26,859 bases of DNA. Source: JBOGVZ01 sp050692985 (GTDB taxonomy: Bacteria > Actinomycetota > UBA4738 > CALAEC01). How positions within the stretch are numbered: position 1 is the first letter of the stretch; every line of letters starts with the position of its first letter. This document shows positions 7,404 through 14,441 of this stretch, one piece after another. The notes beneath the pieces are model-generated. The model saw only the letters and a list, made by a program, of their open reading frames with translations. It made no database searches and had not been told where the DNA came from. Made by a program: the position numbers and the translations under genes. The stretch is taken from contig JBOGVZ010000082.1 of the NCBI GenBank assembly GCA_050692985.1, positions 1 through 26,859 on the forward strand, read 5' to 3'.

Positions 7404-8126
7404 GTGGATCGAACCGGCCCCGAGGACCAGCTGGCCGGCATCGCCGTCCTGGCGGAGCCGGTCCGGCGGGCCCTGTACCTGTACGTGAGCTCCCGTGTGG
7501 AGCCGGTGGGCCGCGACGAGGCCGCCCGCGACCTGGGGATCGCCCGGTCCCTGGCGGCGTTCCATCTCGACCGACTGGTCGAGGAGGGCCTCCTGGAGGC
7601 CGGGTATCGCCGCCTGTCCGGCCGGGTGGGCCCGGGCGCCGGTCGGCCGGCCAAGGTGTACCGGCGCTCGGCCCGGGAGATCCAGGTCAGCGTTCCGCCG
7701 CGCAACTACGAGCTGGCGGCCCGGATGCTGATCCGGGCGGTCGAGGGCCCCCGGGGCGCACGCGACCCCGCCGCCACGTCGTACGCGGCCCGCGCGTTCG
7801 GGGAGGCACTGGGACGGGAGACCCGGCGACGAGCGGGCACCCGCCGGGGGCGTGCGCGGACGGTCGAGGCGCTGGTCGAGGTGCTGGGTGAGCACGGGTT
7901 CGAGCCCCTCTCCGGGCCGGTGGGCGAGATCCGCCTGCGGAACTGCCCGTTCCACGCGCTGGCCCGGGACCACCGCGACCTGGTGTGCGGGATGAACCTC
8001 GAGGCCATGCGGGGGGTCCTGGATGGGCTGCGGGCCACCGGGCTGGAGGCCGCCGTGGACCCCGGGCCCGACACCTGCTGCGTGCTCTTCCGCCGCCGGG
8101 GCCCGACCCGAGCGGCCACCCTATAA
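7404..8126 (+). CDS. COG2345-type winged-helix regulator with a putative Fe-S cysteine set
   Basis: A 240-residue predicted transcription factor. The N-terminal winged helix (about residues 12-88) shows EPVRRALYLYVSS, a recognition region with GIARSLAAFHLDRLVEEGLLE, and the wing GPGAGRPAKVYRRS, all typical of the ArsR-like/COG2345 group. The C-terminal sensor part has NCPFHALARDH with C181, VCGMN with C195, and DTCCVLF with C225/C226. A similar cysteine set binds an Fe-S cluster in SufR-type members of this group, so a redox or iron response is a reasonable inference, not shown. The gene is preceded by a leaderless-type promoter and is followed 10 bases later by fmdB. A TATAAT box lies at its 3' end, so the two genes may be separately transcribed. 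Regulated genes are unknown. Confidence 0.85.
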   Translation: MDRTGPEDQLAGIAVLAEPVRRALYLYVSSRVEPVGRDEAARDLGIARSLAAFHLDRLVEEGLLEAGYRRLSGRVGPGAGRPAKVYRRSAREIQVSVPPRNYELAARMLIRAVEGPRGARDPAATSYAARAFGEALGRETRRRAGTRRGRARTVEALVEVLGEHGFEPLSGPVGEIRLRNCPFHALARDHRDLVCGMNLEAMRGVLDGLRATGLEAAVDPGPDTCCVLFRRRGPTRAATL

Positions 8127-8127
8127 T
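8122..8127 (+). promoter_or_regulatory. -10 box TATAAT before fmdB
   Basis: A perfect TATAAT overlaps the stop of the regulator gene and ends 9 bases before the fmdB ATG. No Shine-Dalgarno sequence lies between them, so the message would be leaderless or nearly so. Confidence 0.6.
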
Positions 8128-8136
8128 CGCCAGGCG

Positions 8137-8445
8137 ATGCCCACCTACGAGTACGCGTGCACGGACTGCGGGACCCAGGTCGAGGTCGTCCAGCGCTTCG
8201 GTGACGAGCCCCTGCGGGAGTGCGGCCTGTGCGGGGGCCGGCTGCGCAAGGTGTTCCACCCCGCGGGCATCGTCTTCAAGGGGTCGGGGTTCTACGCCAC
8301 CGACTCCCGAGCGGCCTCGAAGGGCAAGGGGCAGAAGGAGGACGCGTCCAAGACCGCGGCCGCGGGTGGCGACGCGAAGGGCGAAGGCTCCAAGAAGCCG
8401 GACCCGTCCAAGGCCGGGTCCTCCCCGAAGGAGAAGACCGCCTGA
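8137..8445 (+). CDS. FmdB-family zinc-ribbon protein
   Basis: A 102-residue protein that opens with MPTYEYACTDCG, the signature of FmdB-type proteins, followed by a second pair of cysteines (ECGLCGG). The four cysteines form one zinc ribbon in the first 45 residues. The region GIVFKGSGFYATD is also conserved in the family. The C-terminal half is a low-complexity, Lys/Ser/Gly-rich tail (about residues 55-102), probably disordered. The family was named after an open reading frame near formamidase and has no settled function; a regulatory role is often assumed. It overlaps the start of the MTA phosphorylase gene by four bases, so the two are translationally coupled. Confidence 0.9.
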   Translation: MPTYEYACTDCGTQVEVVQRFGDEPLRECGLCGGRLRKVFHPAGIVFKGSGFYATDSRAASKGKGQKEDASKTAAAGGDAKGEGSKKPDPSKAGSSPKEKTA

Positions 8446-9236
8446 CCACCGTCGGGATCTTCGGTGGCTCCGGCTTCTACTCGCTCCTCGAGGGCGTGGA
8501 GGAGGTCCGGGTCGACACCCCGTACGGGGAGCCGTCCGCTCCCGTGGCCACCGGCGAGATCGGCGGCCGGCGGGTCGCGTTCATCCCCCGCCACGGGAAG
8601 CGCCACCAGTACCCGCCCCACCGGGTCCCCTACCGGGCGAACCTGTGGGCCATGAAGGAGGTGGGGGCGGAGCGGGTGATCGGGCCCTGCGCCGCCGGAT
8701 CTCTCCAGGCCCACGTGAAGCCCGGCCATTTCGTGGTCTGCGACCAGCTCGTGGACCGCACGTGGGGGCGGGAGGACACGTTCTACGACGGGCCGGAGAC
8801 CACCCACGTCGGCTGGGCGGACCCGTACTGCCCCACGATGCGAGAGGTGGCCATCAAGGAGGCCCGCGAGCAGGGCATCGACGTCCACGAGCGGGGGACG
8901 GTGGTCGCGGTCCAGGGCCCCCGGTTCTCCACCCGGGCCGAGTCGGCCTGGTACCGCAGCCTGGGGTGGGAAGTCATCAACATGACCCAGTATCCCGAGT
9001 CCATCCTTGCCCGGGAGCTCGAGCTCTGCTACCTGAACATCTCGCTGATCACCGACTACGACGTGGGGGTCGAGGACGACGACGCCGAGCCGGTCAGCCA
9101 CGAGCTGGTGATCAAGGTCTTCAACGAGAACCTGTCCCGGCTGAGGGACCTGCTGTTCCGGATCGTGCCGTCCCTCCCCGTGGAGCGCGACTGCCCCTGC
9201 GCCACGGCGCTGGAAGGCGCGCAGTTCGAGCCCTGA
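8442..9236 (+). CDS. mtnP: S-methyl-5'-thioadenosine phosphorylase (apparent CTG start)
   Basis: Splits methylthioadenosine, a by-product of polyamine and related pathways, into adenine and methylthioribose-1-phosphate. The 264-residue protein has GIFGGSGFY (phosphate loop), RHGKRHQYPPHRVPYRANLWA, GTVVAVQGPRFSTRAES, NMTQYPE, and the base-specificity motif TDYD (D205, D207), which indicates an adenine rather than a 6-oxopurine substrate. The start is unusual. The first conserved residues (TVGIFGGSG) begin just after the fmdB stop, and no ATG, GTG or TTG lies in frame nearby. A CTG at 8442 overlaps the fmdB TGA as CTGA, with AAGGAG 8 bases upstream. This is the usual NTGA coupling with CTG in place of ATG or GTG. 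Product is confident; the start codon is inferred. Confidence 0.9.
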   Translation: MTTVGIFGGSGFYSLLEGVEEVRVDTPYGEPSAPVATGEIGGRRVAFIPRHGKRHQYPPHRVPYRANLWAMKEVGAERVIGPCAAGSLQAHVKPGHFVVCDQLVDRTWGREDTFYDGPETTHVGWADPYCPTMREVAIKEAREQGIDVHERGTVVAVQGPRFSTRAESAWYRSLGWEVINMTQYPESILARELELCYLNISLITDYDVGVEDDDAEPVSHELVIKVFNENLSRLRDLLFRIVPSLPVERDCPCATALEGAQFEP

Positions 9237-9289
9237 GTGTCGGCAGCCCGCGCTCCGGTCGAACCCTCGTCGATGTCACCCCCGGGTCC

Positions 9290-9295
9290 TAGACT
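9290..9295 (+). promoter_or_regulatory. -10 box TAGACT for the CpaB-like gene
   Basis: TAGACT lies 46 bases before the ATG. A leader of about 40 bases follows and ends in AAAGGAG, a good ribosome site 5 bases before the start. Confidence 0.45.
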
Positions 9296-9341
9296 CTGAG
9301 GCCTCTCGGTTCCGAGCGTTCCTCCCCCGGAAAGGAGCGCC

Positions 9342-10013
9342 ATGCGCCGCCGGCCTCCCCGGTCCTCCCGGGTCCTGCTCGTCCTGTCCTTGCTCGTCGC
9401 CGCCGCGACCACCCTGGCCTTGCGCGACCACCTGGCCCGAGTGGAGGCCCGGGCCGCCGTGGGTGGGCCGGGGGTGCCCGTGGTGGTCGCCGCACGGGAC
9501 CTGACCCGGGGGACGGTGCTGTCCTCGGCGGTCCTGCGGGAGGAGTCGCTGCCGGCCCGCTACCGTCCTCCCGGAGCGCTGCCGGGCCTCGTCGGGGCCG
9601 TGGGCCGGTCCCTGGCCGCCGGCGTCGTGGCCGGTGAGGTGCTGACCCAGGCCCGGATCGCTCCCCCCGGCGGCCCGGTGGCCTCGATGGTCCCCGCCGG
9701 GCTGCGGGCGGTGCCTGTCGCCGTCCCCATCCCCCGGGACTCCCTGGCGCCCGGGGATCGGGTCGACGTGCTGGCGACCTACGCCACCGGCCGTCCCTAC
9801 ACCGACACGGTGGCCCGGGAGGCCGAGGTCCTCGACGTCCTGGCCCAGTCCTCCACCGACGTGGGCACCGCCACCATCGTGGTGCTGCTGGTGAGCCCGG
9901 AGGTGGCGGAACGACTGGCGTTCGCCCGGGCCTTCGCCGATCTCTCGGTGGCGGTGGCGCCCCCTCAGGTGACGGAGGCGGCGCCGTGGACCACCGGTAC
10001 GGATACGGGTTGA
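9342..10013 (+). CDS. CpaB/RcpC-like SAF-domain protein (Flp pilus assembly family)
   Basis: A 223-residue protein with a basic N-terminus and one membrane anchor (about residues 10-27), then an SAF domain beginning VPVVVAARDLTRGTVLSSAVLREESLP (about 45-110). A second half, RAVPVAVPIPRDSLAPGDRVDVLATY, is typical of CpaB, whose outer part helps assemble Flp/Tad pili. CpaB normally sits in a tad cluster with an ATPase and pilin, but none of those genes is in this window. Here it stands between mtnP and uppP, so it may serve another envelope role or belong to a dispersed tad system. A good ribosome site (AAAGGAG) supports the start. Confidence 0.8.
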   Translation: MRRRPPRSSRVLLVLSLLVAAATTLALRDHLARVEARAAVGGPGVPVVVAARDLTRGTVLSSAVLREESLPARYRPPGALPGLVGAVGRSLAAGVVAGEVLTQARIAPPGGPVASMVPAGLRAVPVAVPIPRDSLAPGDRVDVLATYATGRPYTDTVAREAEVLDVLAQSSTDVGTATIVVLLVSPEVAERLAFARAFADLSVAVAPPQVTEAAPWTTGTDTG

Positions 10014-10022
10014 TGGCCGCTG

Positions 10023-10028
10023 TAGACT
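10023..10028 (+). promoter_or_regulatory. -10 box TAGACT, likely leaderless start of uppP
   Basis: TAGACT ends 7 bases before the uppP ATG and no ribosome site is present, the pattern of a leaderless mRNA. Confidence 0.6.
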
Positions 10029-10035
10029 CGCGCGG

Positions 10036-10872
10036 ATGTTCCGCTCGCTCGTCCTCGGCGCGGTCCAGGGGCTCACCGAGTTCGTGCCGATCTCCTCCTC
10101 GGCGCACCTGGTGCTGGTGCCGTTCCTGGTGGGGTGGCCGGTGCCGGACCTGGTCTTCGACGTCGCCGTCCACCTGGGCACGGCCCTGGCGGTGATCCTG
10201 TACTTCGCCCGGGACCTGGGGGGGATCGTGGCGGGCACCGCCCGAACGGCGGTGGGCCGGGCCCGGGAGGGGGACCGTGGGCAGGCCCGCATCGCGCTGC
10301 TGCTGGCGATCGGTTCGATCCCCGCGGCCGTGGCCGGCTTCCTCCTCCAGGGGGTGTTCGAGCGCCTGTTCACCACGACCGAAGATGTCGAGCGGATCGG
10401 CGCCCCGGTGGTGGCCCTGTTCCTGCTGGGCACCGCGGCCCTGATGTGGGGGGCCGAGATGGTCTACTCCCGGTCCCGCCGGGCCCGCCGGGACGTGGAC
10501 GGCGTGGGGGTGCTCGACGCGCTGACGATCGGGCTGTTCCAGGCGCTGGCCATCGCCCCGGGGATCTCCCGGTCGGGGGCCACGATCAGCGCGGGGATCT
10601 TCCGGGGACTGTCGCGGGATGCAGCCGCCCGGTTCTCGTTCCTGCTGGCGCTGCCGGCCATCGCCGGGGCCGGCCTGGTGGCCCTGCCCGACCTCCCGCC
10701 GGGCGCCGACGTGGCCCAGATCGCCGGGGCCACGGCGGTCTCGGCCCTCACGGGGTTCGCGGCCATCGCCTTCCTTCTGCGCTACCTGCGGACCCGCGAC
10801 CTCAAGCCGTTCGCGGTGTACTGCGTGCTTGCCTCGGCCGTCGCCCTGGGCTTCTGGTTCCAGGTCAAGTAG
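10036..10872 (+). CDS. uppP: Undecaprenyl-diphosphatase
   Basis: Dephosphorylates undecaprenyl diphosphate to recycle the lipid carrier for peptidoglycan and other surface polymers; overexpression is linked to bacitracin resistance. The 278-residue integral membrane protein has the two BacA/UppP signatures: QGLTEFVPISSSAHL near the N-terminus and APGISRSGATISAGIFRGLSRDAAARFSFLL at about residues 173-205, with several membrane helices between and after. Length is normal for the family. It has its own leaderless-type promoter and overlaps the convergent membrane-protein gene by 8 bases at the 3' end. Confidence 0.95.
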   Translation: MFRSLVLGAVQGLTEFVPISSSAHLVLVPFLVGWPVPDLVFDVAVHLGTALAVILYFARDLGGIVAGTARTAVGRAREGDRGQARIALLLAIGSIPAAVAGFLLQGVFERLFTTTEDVERIGAPVVALFLLGTAALMWGAEMVYSRSRRARRDVDGVGVLDALTIGLFQALAIAPGISRSGATISAGIFRGLSRDAAARFSFLLALPAIAGAGLVALPDLPPGADVAQIAGATAVSALTGFAAIAFLLRYLRTRDLKPFAVYCVLASAVALGFWFQVK

Positions 10873-11611
10873 GCGGCCGACCCTCCGCGGCCGGGGCGCG
10901 GTCACGCGCGGTCAGCCAGACCCGTCCCCAACGCAGCAGCAGGAGCACCAGCGCGATCACCCACACGCGAAAGGATAGAGCGCTTGTACCGTTCGCCACC
11001 CAGAACGCCAGGCCGGGTTCATTGAAGGATGACCCAGTATGGGGAACAAGCGATTCCCTGACGGTCGCCGAAAGAATCCATACTCCCATTCCGATCAGGA
11101 GCGCCCATCGGAGGGCGCGATCCCATCGATCGATCGATCCAGAGGAACCCTTTGTCACTGACAGGAGGGAATCGTCGGCCACGTCCTTGGCCCGCCGGGT
11201 CCGACGCTCCCACCGGATCAGCAACAGGGCGGTCAGCAGGAGAACGCCGCCGATCGCCAAACGGAAACCGACGACGTCCAGGAGGCTCGTGAGATTAGCG
11301 GACCACTCACTCTCGCCGTCCAGGATGAGAAGCCCCGCGCCAACTGCAACGCCGAGGACACCGGCGACCAGCCAGGCGATGGCACCGACTGCCACCACCA
11401 CGGCAAGCGTCGTCGGCAACTGGCCCCGAATCCGGCGCTCCATGCCGCTCAGCTCCAGGTACCGCGTGAACGCGGCGTCGAACCCCTCGTCGGTCACGGG
11501 GAATCGCTCCAGCGGCTCGTCGCCGCCGCGCTTGTCCCAGATCCCGTACGAGCGCTCGTCCTCGCCCAGGATGTAGCGGCGGCTCTCCTCGATCCGATCG
11601 GGCCCGGCCAT
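10865..11611 (-). CDS. Multi-pass membrane protein of unknown function
   Basis: I do not recognise this 248-residue protein. The first 60 residues are soluble and acidic (ESRRYILGEDERSYGIWDKRGG). Four hydrophobic stretches follow: two around residues 65-100, one near 118-135 and a final pair near 165-235. Loops are positively charged (RWERRTRRAK), suggesting they face the cytoplasm. The middle of the gene (about 10970-11450) uses noticeably more AT-rich codons than its neighbours, which may mean relaxed selection or later acquisition. It is alone on the minus strand, with 46 bases between its start and the tldE stop, and it overlaps the end of uppP. It could be co-transcribed with tldDE. Confidence 0.65.
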   Translation of the reverse strand: MAGPDRIEESRRYILGEDERSYGIWDKRGGDEPLERFPVTDEGFDAAFTRYLELSGMERRIRGQLPTTLAVVVAVGAIAWLVAGVLGVAVGAGLLILDGESEWSANLTSLLDVVGFRLAIGGVLLLTALLLIRWERRTRRAKDVADDSLLSVTKGSSGSIDRWDRALRWALLIGMGVWILSATVRESLVPHTGSSFNEPGLAFWVANGTSALSFRVWVIALVLLLLRWGRVWLTARDRAPAAEGRPPT

Positions 11612-11657
11612 CGGCCCGAGGATAGTTGTCAGCCGCGGGCCGCGGGAACCCTCTGGC

Positions 11658-13013
11658 TCAGGTGCCGGCCACGGTCATCTCCCCCACCAGCAGCGTGGGG
11701 GTGCCGATGGCCCCGCCGCCGGGGAAGAACCGCAGGTCCGAGCCCACCCCCCGCACCTGCCGCAGGACCTCGGGCAGCGTGCTGGCGATGGTCATCTCCC
11801 GCAGCGGCGGGCCCAGCGCACCGCCCTCCACCCGCAGTCCTGTGGCGCCCACGGAGAACTCCCCGCTCACCGGGTTGGCTCCCGAGTGCACCCCGGTGAC
11901 GTCCTGCACGTACACTGCCCGGCCGGCCGAGGCCAGGATGGCCTGGGGCCCGTCCGGGCCGGGCTCGACGAACAGGTTGGTGGGGGCCACCCCCGGCACG
12001 CCACGGTACGACGGCCGGGACGCATTCCCCGTGGAGGACCCACCGGCGCGACGGGCCGTGGTGGTGTTGTGGAGGAAGCCCCGCAGCACGCCGCGCTCGA
12101 CGATGGCCGTGCGGCCGCTGGGAACGCCCTCGTCGTCGAACGGGGCCGTTGCGGGCCCTTCGGGGAGCCGGCCATCGTCGACGATGGTCAGCAGCTCGGA
12201 GCCGACCTGCCGAGCGACCAGCCCCGCCAGCAGCGAGCGGCCCTTCTGCACCTCCTCCGCAGACAGCGCCCGGGCCAGCACGCCCAGGAACGACGCCGCC
12301 GCCCAGGGGTCCAGGACCACCGGCACCCGCTCGGTGCCGGGCTTGGTAGCCCCCAGCAGCCGCGCCCCCCGCGCGGCCGCCTCAGCGGCGGCCTCCTCCC
12401 AGGCAAGCTCGCCCAGCTCCCGGGCCACGCGGAAGGAGAACCCCGACTGCGTCTCGCCGTCGCGCTCCGCCAGGGCCGAGACCACGCACCAGCAGTCGGT
12501 CCGGGCGTACTCCGCCGCCACCCCGGTCGTGGAGGCCACGGCCACGCGGGAGATCGCGTCCCCGTACGTCACCTCCTCGACCTTGCGGACCTCGGGCTCC
12601 GCCGACACCGCCGCCCGCTCGAGGTCCAGGGCCAGGGCCACCTTCCGCTCGGGGGCCAGGGCAGCCTGGCCCTCCCGGAACAGCCCCGGCAGGTCCGCGG
12701 CGGAAGCGGCCTCCGGCAGAGCGTTGGCCTCGTCTGGGGTGGCGTGGGCCGCGCTCTCCCGGGCCGCGGCCACGAGCCCGGCGGCCTCCTCCGGGCCGGG
12801 GTCGGCGGCCCACGCGTAGCCCAGCCGGCCGTCCATCACGACCCGCACCCCCACGCCGCGGGACTCGGAGGCCGACAGCGACTCGACCTCGCCGGCCCGG
12901 GCCTTCACGTCGGCGCGTCGGCTCGCCGTGGCGTAGGCCTCGGCCTGCTCACCGTCCCCGGCCCCGGCCAGCGCCATCCGGCACAGCTCGGCCAGGTCAG
13001 CCCCCGCCGCCAC
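11658..13013 (-). CDS. tldE: TldE/PmbA-like partner of the TldD metalloprotease
   Basis: The 451-residue protein is the non-catalytic half of the TldD/TldE heterodimer, which degrades unfolded or modified peptides and in some bacteria matures RiPPs such as microcin B17. It shows the N-terminal ARAGEVESLSASESRGVGVRVVMDGRLGYAWA block, the central PVVLDPWAAASFLGVLARALSAEEVQKGRSLL segment, PFDDEGVPSGRTAIVERGVLRGFLHNTTTARRAG and the C-terminal TLLVGEMTVAG. No HExxxH motif is present, which separates it from TldD. Start is GTG with GGGAGG upstream. It overlaps the end of tldD by 17 bases, so the pair is one coupled operon. Natural substrates are unknown, and no precursor peptide gene was found next to it. 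Confidence 0.92.
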   Translation of the reverse strand: MAAGADLAELCRMALAGAGDGEQAEAYATASRRADVKARAGEVESLSASESRGVGVRVVMDGRLGYAWAADPGPEEAAGLVAAARESAAHATPDEANALPEAASAADLPGLFREGQAALAPERKVALALDLERAAVSAEPEVRKVEEVTYGDAISRVAVASTTGVAAEYARTDCWCVVSALAERDGETQSGFSFRVARELGELAWEEAAAEAAARGARLLGATKPGTERVPVVLDPWAAASFLGVLARALSAEEVQKGRSLLAGLVARQVGSELLTIVDDGRLPEGPATAPFDDEGVPSGRTAIVERGVLRGFLHNTTTARRAGGSSTGNASRPSYRGVPGVAPTNLFVEPGPDGPQAILASAGRAVYVQDVTGVHSGANPVSGEFSVGATGLRVEGGALGPPLREMTIASTLPEVLRQVRGVGSDLRFFPGGGAIGTPTLLVGEMTVAGT

Positions 13014-14391
13014 CCGTCCCTCCCACCGTCATCCGGGCGATCCGCAAGGTGGGGCTCCCGGTGGTGACCGGGACCCCCTGGCCGTCCTTGCCGCACGTGC
13101 CCGGGCGGGCGTCGAAGTCCGAGCCCACGGCATCCACGGCGCGCAGGATCGTGACGCCGTTCCCGATCAGGTTGGCCCCTCGCACCGGCCTGGTGATCTC
13201 GCCGCCCTCGATCAGGTAGCCCTCCGACACCCCGAACACGAAGTCCCCGGTGGCCGGGTTCACCTGCCCGCCGCCGAGCACCTTGGCGTACAGGCCCCGG
13301 GGGGTGTCTGCCACGACCTCCACGGGGTCGATCTCCCCGGGGAGGATCGAGGTGTTCGTCATCCTGGGGATCGGGATGTGGCCGTAGGACTGCCGACGGC
13401 CGTTCGCGGTGGGGTCGGCGTCGTCGCGCTCGCCCCAGTAGCGGTCGTACAGCAGGCCGGTCAGCACGCCCCCGTCCACGAGCACGGTTCGCCGGGCCGG
13501 GGTGCCCTCGTCGTCGAACGAGAACGACCCCCACGCACCCGGCTCCGTGCTGTCGTCGACGCCGGTCACCACGTCGGACCCGATGGCCTCGCCGACCCGC
13601 CCGCGGTAGATCGAGGCCTCCTTGCCCACGGTGTCGGCCTCCAGGCCGTGCCCGCAGGCCTCGTGGAACAGCACCCCGCCCCCAGCGGGGCCGACCACCA
13701 CGGCCATCTCCCCGGCAGGGGCCGAGATCCCGTCGAGCATGGCAACGGCCATCCGGGCGGCGGTGCGGGCGGTCTCGGCCGGGGGGTGGGCCTCCATGAC
13801 CTCGGCCCCCCCGAGCCGGGCCGGTCCGTCGAACCCCGTCTGCATGACCCCGTCGCGGGCGGCCACCACCGAGACCACCAGCCGGACCCGGTGTCGCTCC
13901 TCCTCGCTCCAGGCGCCGCCGGACGTGGCCACCAGCAGGCGCTGGTGGGAATCCCCGTAGGCGCACATCACCTGCTTGACGTCGCCGGACACCGACCGCG
14001 CCGCGTCGTCGGCCTCACGGACCCAGGCCACCTTCCGGTCCCTGGGCACGAGGCCGGCGGGTTCGGACGCGGGGTGGATGATCTCGGGCTCGGTGCGGCG
14101 GAGATCGAGCACCCGGACCGGCTCCTGCCCCGTGACGGCTGAGGCCGCGGCGCGGGCGGCCTCCAGGAGGGCCTCCCGCTCCAGGCGGTTCGAGTATGCG
14201 TACGCGGTGGTGGATCCGGACACGACCCGCACGCCGGCGCCGCGGTCGATCCCGGTGGTCAGGTCCTCGACCTTGCCGTCGTCGAGGCGGACCTGCGTGG
14301 ACCGGCGCTCCTCGGCGTAGACCTCCGCGAAGCCGCCGCCGGAGGACAGCGCGGCCCGCAGGACCTCGTCGACCAGGGAGTCCTCGAGCAC
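12997..14391 (-). CDS. tldD: TldD-like zinc metalloprotease
   Basis: The 464-residue catalytic partner of TldE. The zinc site HEACGHGLEAD gives HExxxH at residues 243-248, and the third ligand Cys is in the late RPGTCGKDGQGVPVTTGSP block, both standard for TldD. Other conserved parts are GIDRGAGVRVVSG, SFSFDDEGTPARRTVLVDGGVLTGLLYDRYW and ARPGTCGK. Start: GTG at 14391 is chosen because a TACAAT -10 box ends 9 bases upstream, which would give a near-leaderless message. A second in-frame GTG at 14418 would add nine residues but lies upstream of that box. First gene of the tldD-tldE pair, divergent from the membrane protein at 14442. Confidence 0.92.
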   Translation of the reverse strand: MLEDSLVDEVLRAALSSGGGFAEVYAEERRSTQVRLDDGKVEDLTTGIDRGAGVRVVSGSTTAYAYSNRLEREALLEAARAAASAVTGQEPVRVLDLRRTEPEIIHPASEPAGLVPRDRKVAWVREADDAARSVSGDVKQVMCAYGDSHQRLLVATSGGAWSEEERHRVRLVVSVVAARDGVMQTGFDGPARLGGAEVMEAHPPAETARTAARMAVAMLDGISAPAGEMAVVVGPAGGGVLFHEACGHGLEADTVGKEASIYRGRVGEAIGSDVVTGVDDSTEPGAWGSFSFDDEGTPARRTVLVDGGVLTGLLYDRYWGERDDADPTANGRRQSYGHIPIPRMTNTSILPGEIDPVEVVADTPRGLYAKVLGGGQVNPATGDFVFGVSEGYLIEGGEITRPVRGANLIGNGVTILRAVDAVGSDFDARPGTCGKDGQGVPVTTGSPTLRIARMTVGGTGGGGG

Positions 14392-14400
14392 GCGGCACGC

Positions 14401-14406
14401 ATTGTA
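14401..14406 (-). promoter_or_regulatory. -10 box TACAAT for tldD-tldE
   Basis: TACAAT on the minus strand ends 9 bases before the chosen GTG of tldD, with no ribosome site between them. It lies in the short divergent region shared with the gene at 14442. Confidence 0.5.
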
Positions 14407-14441
14407 GCCGTGGAGCACGGATGGAGGCGGGGGAGAACGAA

